Of a DNA stretch of 21,893 bases, positions 1 through 8,897 are shown in pieces. The notes beneath the pieces were generated by a model that saw only the letters and a program-made list of their open reading frames with translations, ran no database searches and was not told the origin of the DNA. Position numbers and translations under genes: made by a program. This DNA is from a virus, in the IMG/VR virus record IMGVR_UViG_3300033571_010153, positions 1-21,893 of that record; one strand, given 5' to 3'. Position 1 is the first letter of the stretch. Every line of letters starts with the position of its first letter.

Positions 1-711
1 CCATATCAGGCGTACGCAGGGCCTCTCACTGCAGGGGCGTCAAACCTGCAGGGTCAAGCGTTTACCGGCTTGGCGAATCTCACTATGCCTACTGCCGCCT
101 CCATGTCGTACACCCCGGGTAGCTTTAATGACCCCGGTGTCGCGGGTAGTTACATGTCACCGTATATTCAAGGTGCGCTTAACCCGCAGATGGAAGAGGC
201 ACGCCGTCAGGCAGAGATCACTAGAGTCAACAATGCTGGTCGGATGACTCGCGCAGGCTCATACGGTGGTGGGCGTCAGGCAGTGATGGAGTCTCAGGGG
301 TACGATGCGTTGGAGCGCAACCTCGCCAACATATATGGCACCGGAATGCAGAATGCGTTTACTAACGCGCAAGGGCAGTTCAACACGGAAGAAGCTCGGC
401 GTATGGCTGCCGCAGGACAGAACCAGCAGTACGGACTGCAAGGCTTGCAGGCGCAGATGAACGCTGGCGCTACCCAGCGCGGTATCGAGAGCGAAGGTAT
501 CGCTGCAGACATCAACCAGTTTGAGCAGGAACGGGACTATCCCTATAAGCAAGTGCAATACATGCAGTCTTTGCTCCAAGGCTTGCCACTTGCTACGCAG
601 TCCTATTCATATCAACAGCCTAGTGGGCTGACGTCGTTGATGGGGACTACAGGAAGCATTCTTGACTTGTTTAACACGTGGAAAAATGGCGGCTCAAAAA
701 CAGGCGGCTAA
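1..711 (+). CDS. Putative internal virion protein, 5' end missing
   Basis: The frame is open from base 1, so the gene begins left of the window; 236 codons before the stop are visible, and a TTG at 70 need not be the start. The visible N-terminus (AYAGPLTAGASNLQGQAF) resembles segments I associate with structural proteins of uncultured aquatic phages. The rest is rich in Gln, Ala, Gly and Met, predicted mostly helical, with short Gly-rich patches (SYGGGRQ) and no signal peptide or enzymatic motif. It lies 12 bases before a second Gln-rich protein and then a giant protein. That order, by increasing size, recalls the ejectosome genes of T7-like phages (gp14, gp15, gp16). The role is inferred from context; a minor tail or head-tail protein is the main alternative. 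Confidence 0.7.
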   Translation, partial: PYQAYAGPLTAGASNLQGQAFTGLANLTMPTAASMSYTPGSFNDPGVAGSYMSPYIQGALNPQMEEARRQAEITRVNNAGRMTRAGSYGGGRQAVMESQGYDALERNLANIYGTGMQNAFTNAQGQFNTEEARRMAAAGQNQQYGLQGLQAQMNAGATQRGIESEGIAADINQFEQERDYPYKQVQYMQSLLQGLPLATQSYSYQQPSGLTSLMGTTGSILDLFNTWKNGGSKTGG

Positions 712-723
712 GAGAGATTACCC

Positions 724-2178
724 ATGGCAGGCATAGACTCCATCGTAAACGACCGCGCAGACATGTTCGCTGGCAACCCGCAGGGGCTCCAGCAACGCTA
801 TGCTATGGGGCAAGACCTCTTGGATTTGCTTGCCTTGCAAAAACTGAAGAAAGACAAGGAAGCTGCGCAGCGCAGTCTGCAGATGCAAATGCAAGGGCCA
901 CAAGGCACGGTGAAAGACCAGCTGGAAGGGCAAGTCATGGATATGACGCGGCAGGAAGTTGCACAGGCAATGGGCCCCGGTATCCAGCAGCAAGGTCAGC
1001 AAATGGCCGCTCAGCAAGCACAGCAAGCGTTGAGCGGTGGTCTCCCCACGCAACCCGCACCGAACATGGTTGGTATGGCCCAAGGGGGTATTGTTGGGTA
1101 TCAGGAAGGTGGGATGCCGGAGGGAGAGGAAGACTACCTAGATTACGGGCAGATAGACCCCCAAATGGCGGGGCTGCGCAGCAATAGCGTGCTCAAAGGG
1201 CTAGTTGAGTTTTTTGCCCGGAAGAACGCGGAGGCCGAGCGTTACCGGCGGACTGGAAGCACGGATCAGCCCGCAGCCGAGGCGCAGCCGCCGCAAGAAC
1301 CTGCCCCCGTCACGGTTCGCGGCACCGGGCCGTTTGGACCGCAGCAGGGTATCGCTTCTGTGCTACCACAACGTGAGGTAAATACTCGCCCCACCCCCCA
1401 ACGCGCCTACACAGACGCGGAAAACGAAGCCAACGTAGCAGCCATGACCGAAACGTTACCGGCTGTGCAGCGTGCAGAACCCGCAGCGGCGCCTAAAGAC
1501 CCGCGCATGAGTCGGTATGAAGATCAGTTGACGCGCCTTGAAGCCGAAGAAAAAGATAAGCTCGGTGCACTCATCGACTTCCTGCTTGGCGCTGGCGCCA
1601 GTGGCGGTACTACCCTTGGTGCAACAATGACGGGTGGTGGCATGGGGCTGCGTGACCGGCGCGAGCGTATCAAAGGCGAGATGGCCCAGACGGTCAAGAA
1701 TATCGAAGACCTCCAGTTCCAGCGCGACGAGATGCAGGCCCGGCAGGAAGAAAGCGCTGAAGACCGGGCGCTGCGCCTGCAGTTGGAGCAGATGGGGATT
1801 AGGTCGGATGAAAAGCTGGCGCAGGCAGACATTGCATCTAGGCAGAGTCTTGCTGAAATGGACGCGCAGTTACAGCGTGAGCTGGCAGAAAGCGAGCGTA
1901 CAGGGCGCATGTCCGTTGACGAGACAAACAGGCTTACTACGGAGCGTAATCTTCTCGCGGATGGAATGGAGGCAGCGCAAAACGTCCTCGATAGCACGTT
2001 TTCTGATGCCGCAGCGAAAGCCGCAGCGTCCGAGAGCATGAGACAAATAAGTGCGGAGATGAACGCTTTGTTGCAGCGCGTAAGGGGTAGAGGGCCTTCC
2101 CAGCAACAGGGCGGTAGCCAAGTGCCCGAAGACGTGCGAGCCGCGATGAGTCAGTATCTAACTCCACCTCCTCAATAA
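724..2178 (+). CDS. Putative internal virion protein, Gln-rich, coiled coil
   Basis: This 484-residue protein starts at an ATG preceded by AAGAGAGA. Residues 25-125 are very rich in Gln and Met and predicted helical. Around residues 118-131 is MAQGGIVGYQEGG, a motif I recall from hypothetical proteins of uncultured aquatic phages. Residues 160-270 are Pro/Ala-rich and probably flexible. Residues 280-310 form a Gly-rich, weakly hydrophobic stretch (LIDFLLGAGASGG) that could insert in a membrane, followed at about 310-400 by a charged, likely coiled-coil region. A flexible and helical protein with a membrane-active stretch beside a giant virion protein fits a gp15-like ejection protein. No enzymatic motif is seen. 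The protein family is unnamed as far as I can tell, so the function is inferred from neighbours only. Confidence 0.75.
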   Translation: MAGIDSIVNDRADMFAGNPQGLQQRYAMGQDLLDLLALQKLKKDKEAAQRSLQMQMQGPQGTVKDQLEGQVMDMTRQEVAQAMGPGIQQQGQQMAAQQAQQALSGGLPTQPAPNMVGMAQGGIVGYQEGGMPEGEEDYLDYGQIDPQMAGLRSNSVLKGLVEFFARKNAEAERYRRTGSTDQPAAEAQPPQEPAPVTVRGTGPFGPQQGIASVLPQREVNTRPTPQRAYTDAENEANVAAMTETLPAVQRAEPAAAPKDPRMSRYEDQLTRLEAEEKDKLGALIDFLLGAGASGGTTLGATMTGGGMGLRDRRERIKGEMAQTVKNIEDLQFQRDEMQARQEESAEDRALRLQLEQMGIRSDEKLAQADIASRQSLAEMDAQLQRELAESERTGRMSVDETNRLTTERNLLADGMEAAQNVLDSTFSDAAAKAAASESMRQISAEMNALLQRVRGRGPSQQQGGSQVPEDVRAAMSQYLTPPPQ

Positions 2179-2190
2179 ATAGGGCTCCTC

Positions 2191-5100
2191 ATGGCAGAGT
2201 TAGATGACGCAATTCGGGCGTTCCGAAACGCGCATGCTGCGGGCGACACTGCCGCAGCTACTACGCTAGCTAGATATATACAACAAATAGAAACGCAAGC
2301 GCCCGCACCGGGGGGTCCGTTTGCCTCGCTTTACGAGGTTTCCGCATCTCCAGAAACCCCCGAAGCCCCCACTATGGGCGGCGAGTTTGGCCGTAGCGTC
2401 GAGTCTATACTGTCTTCCCTGCGCACTACAGGCTCCGCAGTCTTTGGTGATGAGGAAGAAGCAGCACTGGCTGGCCTCGAACGTCAACAGAAGATCGGTG
2501 AAGAATATGGCGAGGGGCCTTCCTTCGAGCGTGTCAAACGTGCCTACGAAGAAGACGGCCTTCTGTCCGCTGCAGGCGAAGCGGTTAGTCAGATTCCATC
2601 CGCGGTAGCCGGGCAGTTGCCTATCTTGGGTGCGCTAGGTGCTGGCGCTACGGCTGGGCAAGTGGCTATCCCTGTTCCGGGGCTCGGTGCCGCCATAGGG
2701 GCTGCGACGGTCGGGGTACCTTTATTCTTTGGCTCCAACATAGAGCGCCAAGCAGAAACCCAGCAGGCGGAAGGCGTACCAGTTGACATTAGCACTGGTA
2801 GAGCACTCACTGCCGCAGTCGGTCAGACTGCCTTAGAATCCGCGGGTGCAGCTGCCACGGTTGGTAAGGGGGTCATCAAGTCTATTCTGAAGCTTGCTGA
2901 TGATGCCCAGCTTGATAGTGCAGCAGCCCGAAACCTTACTGGAGCCGCGCTGGCTAAACTGCGTGGAGAAGCCGCAACACCTGTAACCATGGGTGCCCGG
3001 GCAGGAGCCGCCGGTAGGGGTGCCCTTACTGCCGCTGCAGTCGAAATACCCACTGAGATTGCGCAGCAGGTAATAGAGCGCGCCCAAGCTGGGTTGGATG
3101 TATTGTCACCTGAAGCCCTCGCGGAGTATGGAGAAGCTGCCTATCTGGCCGGTATCGCGGGGGGCACGTTGGGTGGCGCTACGCGGGTAGGAGAGCCGGG
3201 GCGCGTACAGCGTCGTGCGGAAACAAGACTGCGCGAAGCAGCCGAGCAGGAGACACAAGACCTGTTTGCTGCGGAGCAAGAGCGCCAAGGGGCAGACAAA
3301 ATCCCTGCGGGTATGCAGCCAGACTTGTTTGGCGAGCTAGCCCCCGTTATGGCCCCGCAAACCCGTGCGGGTGAAGCCCAGCAAGAAGAACTACGCCTGC
3401 AAGAACAGCAGCGAGAAGCCTACCGCACGCGTGGTGGTGAAGAGCGCTTTGCACCCCCCGGTACGTTTGCGGCTACTGAACTGCCGGACTTGATGGAGGG
3501 CCGGGATCGAGACGTATTTGACTATATGAAGTCTCAAGGGCTCACTGAGGCCACAGCGCTTGAAACGCTGCCGACGAAGGAAGACAACGAAGAGCGCATT
3601 ACGTTCAACAAGATCAAGGCACTGATGAATGAGCAGCTGGTGATGGCAGCGGCTGCCATAGAGGCGCCTCGTATTCCCGTAGCCCCGGACCAAGCACCAC
3701 TAACTCTCGACCCAGCCAAACGCATTGCGGACTTGACTCCTGAAGAACGCAGTGTGTTTGAGCGTGCGGTTGAGGCCGTGCGTGCGCGTAGGCAAAAGGG
3801 TACGCTGGGCACAGGTAAGGGGCAACAACCCCTGCCAAAAGCACTTACTAACATACTCGTAGGTGAAGAAGCCACCGCCGCTAAAGCAGAAGAAGCTGCT
3901 GCGGCAAAGGAACGAGAAGACGCAGCGGCGGATCGGGCGAAGAAGCAGGCGGATCGGGAAGCAGAAGCTGCGCGTAAGCAGGCGCTCAAAGACATAGCCC
4001 CCGCAAAAGTGGATTTGGTTGGGGGGCTTCAGGCGCGCAAGACGCCTATAGAACTCGCACAAGACCAAGAGCTCGTAGACATCGCAAAAGCCCAGAAGAT
4101 GCAGGCTGGGCGGGCTGCCCCAACCACGCAGCAAGCAGCACCTGCTGCGCCCAAGTTCCCCACTACAAGAGAGGAGCGTGTTGCTCTTGCCAAAGAAGTG
4201 GGGCTGAACCCCTCTCTGGCCATGGTGCGGAACGATAGTGGTATTTTGGCGCAGTACGCCAACCAAGACCTGACGGACCCTGCAGTAGCTACTCGCTTTG
4301 CATCTGATCTGGAAACAGCAAAGAAAGCTTTTAAGGGTGACTACGCCGACAGAAACTCTGATGCGGTGAACACCCTCGTCGCCCGATTTGCCCCGAAGGC
4401 AACACAACCTGAGCCATCCCAAGAGGTAGTAGATGACCTACAAACTGCCGACACCCAAAAAACACAACCCCCCAACACCGAAGAAACCTCCGGTGATGCG
4501 CAAGCCCCAAGCACCGAGACCGAAACGGCGCAGGGTGAAGTAGCAGAAACAGAAGAAAACCTCGGTGTAGAGTTTGAAGCGCCCGCGGCGGGCAAGAGGG
4601 TTGTAGTTAGACGCGTACCGATAAGCCCCGAGGACGTTGCCGTTGCGGAGGCTCTTGCAGCGCAAGAAGTTGGTGAGGGGCTACCGACTTCCGATGCGCA
4701 AGCCGCCGCGAGATATTTTCGTGCGTACGATCCTGCTTCAGCGTTACGCGTTATGGTAGCGGAGGGTGTGCCAAAATACACTACGACGGAAACAGTTACT
4801 ACAGAAGACAAAGCCAAGAACAAAGCCTTTGCTCGTAGGGCTGTGCGCTGGGTTAAAGCGAACATGTCGCCCGAGGCTGCTAAAGCGATAGCTAAGCATG
4901 CAAAAGACTTCAAAAACATACTTAGCCGTACGCAGGTGACGGCCAAGAAACGCGCTATCCGTAATGAAATCGACGAAGCGGAGGTCGCTGCGCGTGCGGA
5001 GAAGGCTGAGCAGGAAACCACCCAAAAAGTGGATGCCGCACTGCGCAAGCAAGAGGCTGCGAGCCCTACTGCCGCCAAGAAGCTCGACCCCGCAACGCGC

Positions 5101-8100
5101 GCTGCGCTTAAGGAAGTAGACAAGCGGGTAGCCGAGGAAACTGGGGCCCTCACAGCGGACACCGCCGTTGCGCGTTCTACGCGCCCAGAAGAAAAGATTG
5201 ACGAAGAGCGAAAGCTGAAAAGCCAGAAGCGTATGTTTGAACTGACTGGAGGTAAGGTTACTCAGCTACCTCCAGCGGGGCCGGAACAAATCCGTCAAGT
5301 CATAGACCCACGTGGGGCTCGCACGCGCCAGCCCATGTACCTCGAAAACGCCACCAACTCCCTTAAACTGGAGGGTGACCTGCTGGCCGCAGTACAAGCA
5401 GGTGACCTGAAGCAGACGATCTCTTTGCTCGTAGGCAAGATGGGCCAACGCCCCGAGGCGCAGCAGATTCTGCGCAGGTTCCAGTCACTCGGGTTGAAGA
5501 CGAAAATTGTTGTGGCAGCGCTCGGTAGGCCGGGTGAGTACGACCCCATCACCGACACCATCACGCTCGACCCGGAGCTTGGGTTGAATGAGCACACGCT
5601 GGTGCACGAGCTATCGCATGCTGCGCTTGCTAACCAGATTGCCAACCCGAACTCCAAGGTAGCCAAGGACTTTGGTGGGTTCTTCCAGATCGTGAAGAAC
5701 CAGCTTGGTGGTACCTACGGCGGCACTGACGTGCAAGAGTTCGCTGCAGAGATCATGGGCAACGAGTCATTTGCCGCGGCAACCAAAGCAATGAAGGCCC
5801 CCAAAGGCGGCAGTCTGTGGGACCGCATCGTCCAGACTATCGCTGAGTTCTTCGGCTTCCGTAAACAGCAGTCTGTATACGACCAAGCCATCAAGTACAT
5901 CGAGGAGCTGCTTAACGTACCGCGCTCCGCGGAGCCCACCGTCACTGAAAAACTGTTCATGGGTACGCCCAAGTCGGCAGCCGAAGCGCTTACTAGCATA
6001 GGTAAAGAAGTACGCCCGGTTACCCGTGAAGCGCAAAGTGACTTCCGCAAGCTGTTGCGCAAAGTAGACGGGGTGGACCCCAAGTTCGAGGCAGTCTACT
6101 CCACTGCGCTGAAAGCCGCGTTCTCCTTGATGCGGCTGCAGAATATTTACGACATCTACAAAGACGCAGGTTCAAAATACACCCCGCTGGCTCGGGCGCT
6201 GAAAAAGCTGTCCGACTCCCTTGAACGCCGCCTTGGAGAAATTGAACGCCGTAGCAAAGTATTCAATGACAAGTACAATGGCTGGCTCAAGATAGCCAAC
6301 GACAAGAAATACGCTGCCCATATGGGGCGCATGGTTACACTGGCAGACGAAGCGCGCCGTAACGGAATAGACTTGGTGCCTGAGAACAAGTTCGAGCCAT
6401 CCAAAGACCAGCAACAGACGTACGAGCGCCTGCGTAACGTGCTAAACAATCTGCCAAAACCTGTGCGCGACATGTACCTCGAAATGCGCAGGGACTATGA
6501 CAAAGAGTTTCAGGCGAACCGCGAGTTCTTGCTGGCTCAGTACCGCGATAACCCTACTGCCTACGCAGAGATGAAACAGGCGTTCGAGGCCCAGCATGCT
6601 CTCAAAGGCTATATCCCTGACATGCGGTTTGGGGATTTTGTGCTGGAGTACACCGAAGCCCGTACTAACCGCAGGGTGGTGCAGCAGTTTGAGTCTGCAG
6701 GAGAGCGGGCACAGGCTATAGAGCAGCTGAAGCTGAAAGATGGTGAGTATGAGACCTACTCCCGCGTAACGGAAGCTACTTACGACCAGAAGAAAGTGCC
6801 GGATGGTTCCTTCCTACACAGAGTGATGGACGACCTAAACAAAACCGGCGCTTCGCAGAAGCAGCTGGATACTGTGTACCAAGCGTATCTCAGCATGTTC
6901 CCGGCGCAGTCGCTGGCCAAGCGCATGATGCGCTCTGAGAATGTAGCGGGGCAGTCTAAAGACTTGCTGCGGGGCTACGCCGCCACAATGATGCAGTGGG
7001 TGCGCCACCGTGCGAATGCGCAGTACAGCCCGGTAATCGACGAGGCACTTGACGAAATTCAAGCCCAGCGGGATGTAGGCGGTACACATACTCTGGCGCT
7101 GAATAGTGTACTCAATAGCCCGGGCTCAAGAGACTTCCTGCACAACCCTACGTTCAACCCGCTGATCTCCACCGCCACTGGCATCAGCTTTGGGGCGTAC
7201 ATCCTCGGCAACGTGTCCTCAGCGATTATCAACCTGACTGCGCTGCCGTTGGGTTGGAACATGCTTGGTGCCAAATACGGATATAACGCCGCCCGCAAGG
7301 CCATGGTAGATGCCACCAAAATAATTACCCCGCTCTCCCTCAAAGATATGACGGGGGATACTAAGGCGTGGGATAACGTCCCCGCCAAGTACCGCAAGTT
7401 GGTTGATGCCATGCTCGACCGCGGACAGCTGCAGCACACGCAGACGCGAGAGATTCTTGAGGGGCGGGGTAAGTCGTCTGCCGAGATGGGCTCTGGTGCC
7501 GCCGGGCTTATGGTGAAAGCACTCGACCTTGGTAGTCGCCCGTTCAACGCGGCAGAAAAAGTGAACCGTGGTGCTATTGGTATAGCAGCCTATGAGATGG
7601 CGCGTAAAGGCGGTAGCGGCGTGGCCCCGATGACTGAGGCAGCGGCGATTGAGTATGCAATAGAAGTAGTGAAGAACATCAATACTTCGGGCACCGCGGC
7701 TACCGGCCCTCGGGCGTTCCAGACAGCCCCCGGGCGTTTGATCGGTACGTTCAAGAGCTTTGCCTTAAACCAAGTTGCTGTGCTCGGCATCACCGCGGCC
7801 AAAGCCTTCATCGGCGCAGACCCCGAAACTAGGCGGGTAGCACGTAGACAAGTGCTGGGCACCTATGCCGTATCCGGTGCGCTCGCCGGAGTGGCTGGTA
7901 TGCCATTCGTTACAAGTACTGTGTCGATTCTCAACTCCGTAATGCAGGGGTTGTTTGGCGATGACGACGATGACTACGAATACTTTAACAGCCAAGAGTG
8001 GATGCAGGACGTGCTGGCCGACTGGGCGTACAAGGGGCCTATCAATGCGTTCCTCAATCTCTCGGTAGCCGACAGAACAGCAATTACCAACAACTTGGCG

Positions 8101-8706
8101 CCTACGCCGGACTCTCAGTTAGTTGAGGACGTTGGCTATGTGCGGGCTATGATTATCCAGCTCGCCGGGCCAGCAGCGGGTGTTGCAGTGAACGTAGAGA
8201 AGGCGATTACCGAAGCCAAAGAAGGACGCTGGGGTCGTGTGCCGGAATACTTACTGCCCACCGCAGGGGCAAACCTGTTCAAAGCCGCACGCTTCTACCG
8301 TGACGGTGCGGACGTCAACAAAGATGGCGAGCCCGTAGACGACGACATCAACGCTTACAATGCAGTGATGCAGGCCATTGGCTTCGCTCCGGCGGACCGC
8401 GCACTTATCTACCAAGCCCGTACTATGGCGTTGCAGTTTGAAGCTTTTGTTGAACAACACAAGGCTCAGCTCCTTGACGCAGCATGGGCAGCCTTCAACG
8501 TTGGGGATACTGAGACCTTTGAAGAAGTCCGGGGTCGGTTGGTTACGTTGGGACAGCGATACCCGGGGTTGGTGCAGAACGATACTATTGAGCGCTCCTT
8601 CCGGTCTCGTGCGCAGAGTGTACAGGACAGCGTAACAGGCGTAACCCTTAACTCGTCCCTACGCCCCGAGCAGATACGCCGGTTCTTCGATGACTTGGAA
8701 GACTAA
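2191..8706 (+). CDS. Giant polyvalent virion protein with HExxH peptidase motif
   Basis: At 2171 residues this is the largest gene. Residues 1-35 form a helix with an AHAAGDTAAA pattern common at the start of phage polyvalent proteins. Residues 138-178 are hydrophobic and Gly/Ala-rich. Residues about 560-620 are an Ala/Glu/Lys coiled coil. A zincin motif HELSH lies at 1139-1143, with VQEFAAE at 1181-1187 supplying a plausible third metal ligand (E1183 or E1187). Long helical regions follow. Two hydrophobic stretches, about 1660-1690 and 1888-1922, may cross or enter membrane; an acidic DDDDDYEYF patch follows the second. The C-terminus resembles large polyvalent-protein-associated (LPD) domains. 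By position and size it resembles the ejectosome protein gp16, with a peptidase where T7 has a transglycosylase. The ejection role is inference; a protein injected to act on host targets is the alternative. Confidence 0.85.
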   Translation: MAELDDAIRAFRNAHAAGDTAAATTLARYIQQIETQAPAPGGPFASLYEVSASPETPEAPTMGGEFGRSVESILSSLRTTGSAVFGDEEEAALAGLERQQKIGEEYGEGPSFERVKRAYEEDGLLSAAGEAVSQIPSAVAGQLPILGALGAGATAGQVAIPVPGLGAAIGAATVGVPLFFGSNIERQAETQQAEGVPVDISTGRALTAAVGQTALESAGAAATVGKGVIKSILKLADDAQLDSAAARNLTGAALAKLRGEAATPVTMGARAGAAGRGALTAAAVEIPTEIAQQVIERAQAGLDVLSPEALAEYGEAAYLAGIAGGTLGGATRVGEPGRVQRRAETRLREAAEQETQDLFAAEQERQGADKIPAGMQPDLFGELAPVMAPQTRAGEAQQEELRLQEQQREAYRTRGGEERFAPPGTFAATELPDLMEGRDRDVFDYMKSQGLTEATALETLPTKEDNEERITFNKIKALMNEQLVMAAAAIEAPRIPVAPDQAPLTLDPAKRIADLTPEERSVFERAVEAVRARRQKGTLGTGKGQQPLPKALTNILVGEEATAAKAEEAAAAKEREDAAADRAKKQADREAEAARKQALKDIAPAKVDLVGGLQARKTPIELAQDQELVDIAKAQKMQAGRAAPTTQQAAPAAPKFPTTREERVALAKEVGLNPSLAMVRNDSGILAQYANQDLTDPAVATRFASDLETAKKAFKGDYADRNSDAVNTLVARFAPKATQPEPSQEVVDDLQTADTQKTQPPNTEETSGDAQAPSTETETAQGEVAETEENLGVEFEAPAAGKRVVVRRVPISPEDVAVAEALAAQEVGEGLPTSDAQAAARYFRAYDPASALRVMVAEGVPKYTTTETVTTEDKAKNKAFARRAVRWVKANMSPEAAKAIAKHAKDFKNILSRTQVTAKKRAIRNEIDEAEVAARAEKAEQETTQKVDAALRKQEAASPTAAKKLDPATRAALKEVDKRVAEETGALTADTAVARSTRPEEKIDEERKLKSQKRMFELTGGKVTQLPPAGPEQIRQVIDPRGARTRQPMYLENATNSLKLEGDLLAAVQAGDLKQTISLLVGKMGQRPEAQQILRRFQSLGLKTKIVVAALGRPGEYDPITDTITLDPELGLNEHTLVHELSHAALANQIANPNSKVAKDFGGFFQIVKNQLGGTYGGTDVQEFAAEIMGNESFAAATKAMKAPKGGSLWDRIVQTIAEFFGFRKQQSVYDQAIKYIEELLNVPRSAEPTVTEKLFMGTPKSAAEALTSIGKEVRPVTREAQSDFRKLLRKVDGVDPKFEAVYSTALKAAFSLMRLQNIYDIYKDAGSKYTPLARALKKLSDSLERRLGEIERRSKVFNDKYNGWLKIANDKKYAAHMGRMVTLADEARRNGIDLVPENKFEPSKDQQQTYERLRNVLNNLPKPVRDMYLEMRRDYDKEFQANREFLLAQYRDNPTAYAEMKQAFEAQHALKGYIPDMRFGDFVLEYTEARTNRRVVQQFESAGERAQAIEQLKLKDGEYETYSRVTEATYDQKKVPDGSFLHRVMDDLNKTGASQKQLDTVYQAYLSMFPAQSLAKRMMRSENVAGQSKDLLRGYAATMMQWVRHRANAQYSPVIDEALDEIQAQRDVGGTHTLALNSVLNSPGSRDFLHNPTFNPLISTATGISFGAYILGNVSSAIINLTALPLGWNMLGAKYGYNAARKAMVDATKIITPLSLKDMTGDTKAWDNVPAKYRKLVDAMLDRGQLQHTQTREILEGRGKSSAEMGSGAAGLMVKALDLGSRPFNAAEKVNRGAIGIAAYEMARKGGSGVAPMTEAAAIEYAIEVVKNINTSGTAATGPRAFQTAPGRLIGTFKSFALNQVAVLGITAAKAFIGADPETRRVARRQVLGTYAVSGALAGVAGMPFVTSTVSILNSVMQGLFGDDDDDYEYFNSQEWMQDVLADWAYKGPINAFLNLSVADRTAITNNLAPTPDSQLVEDVGYVRAMIIQLAGPAAGVAVNVEKAITEAKEGRWGRVPEYLLPTAGANLFKAARFYRDGADVNKDGEPVDDDINAYNAVMQAIGFAPADRALIYQARTMALQFEAFVEQHKAQLLDAAWAAFNVGDTETFEEVRGRLVTLGQRYPGLVQNDTIERSFRSRAQSVQDSVTGVTLNSSLRPEQIRRFFDDLED

Positions 8707-8897
8707 ACCCGCCACACCCGAATGCCGCGCACCCCACCCTCAATGACTGCCTTGTGCACAGTTCTGTAGCGTAAGCGTTTGAGGGTGGGGAGCATCTCTT
8801 GCCAAGCAGAAGGCGGGTGCAGGCAGGGGATAAAAAACGAAGCCCCCACCGTGAACTCCCGCCAGTTAACGCTGTAGCTAACCTTCTCCACTATCAT
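8703..8897 (-). CDS. Small conserved phage protein ending in GIRVWRV
   Basis: A 64-residue protein whose ATG lies inside the end of the primase-helicase gene (20-base overlap), so it is probably translated by coupling; no clear Shine-Dalgarno precedes this ATG. An in-frame GTG further down (TVGASFF) has GGGAG close by and is an alternative start. The pattern VGASFFIPCL, a Leu/Arg-rich helix, then GGVRGIRVWRV looks like a compact alpha/beta domain and recalls small proteins of many aquatic phages. Its function is unknown to me. Its TAG stop overlaps the TAA stop of the giant virion protein on the opposite strand, so it closes the leftward block. The conserved-looking C-terminus argues against a chance ORF. 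Confidence 0.7.
   Translation of the reverse strand: MIVEKVSYSVNWREFTVGASFFIPCLHPPSAWQEMLPTLKRLRYRTVHKAVIEGGVRGIRVWRV

Noticed and set aside
678-1187. 169-codon plus-strand ORF overlapping the second virion gene
   Set aside because: Arg/Ala/Gly-rich shadow of the Gln-rich coding frame, without a ribosome site.
3700-5162. Two long minus-strand ORFs (240 and 273 codons)
   Set aside because: They lie opposite the Ala/Glu-rich coiled-coil part of the giant virion protein, whose codon bias keeps antisense frames open. Sequences are Ser/Ala/Cys-rich with no motif.
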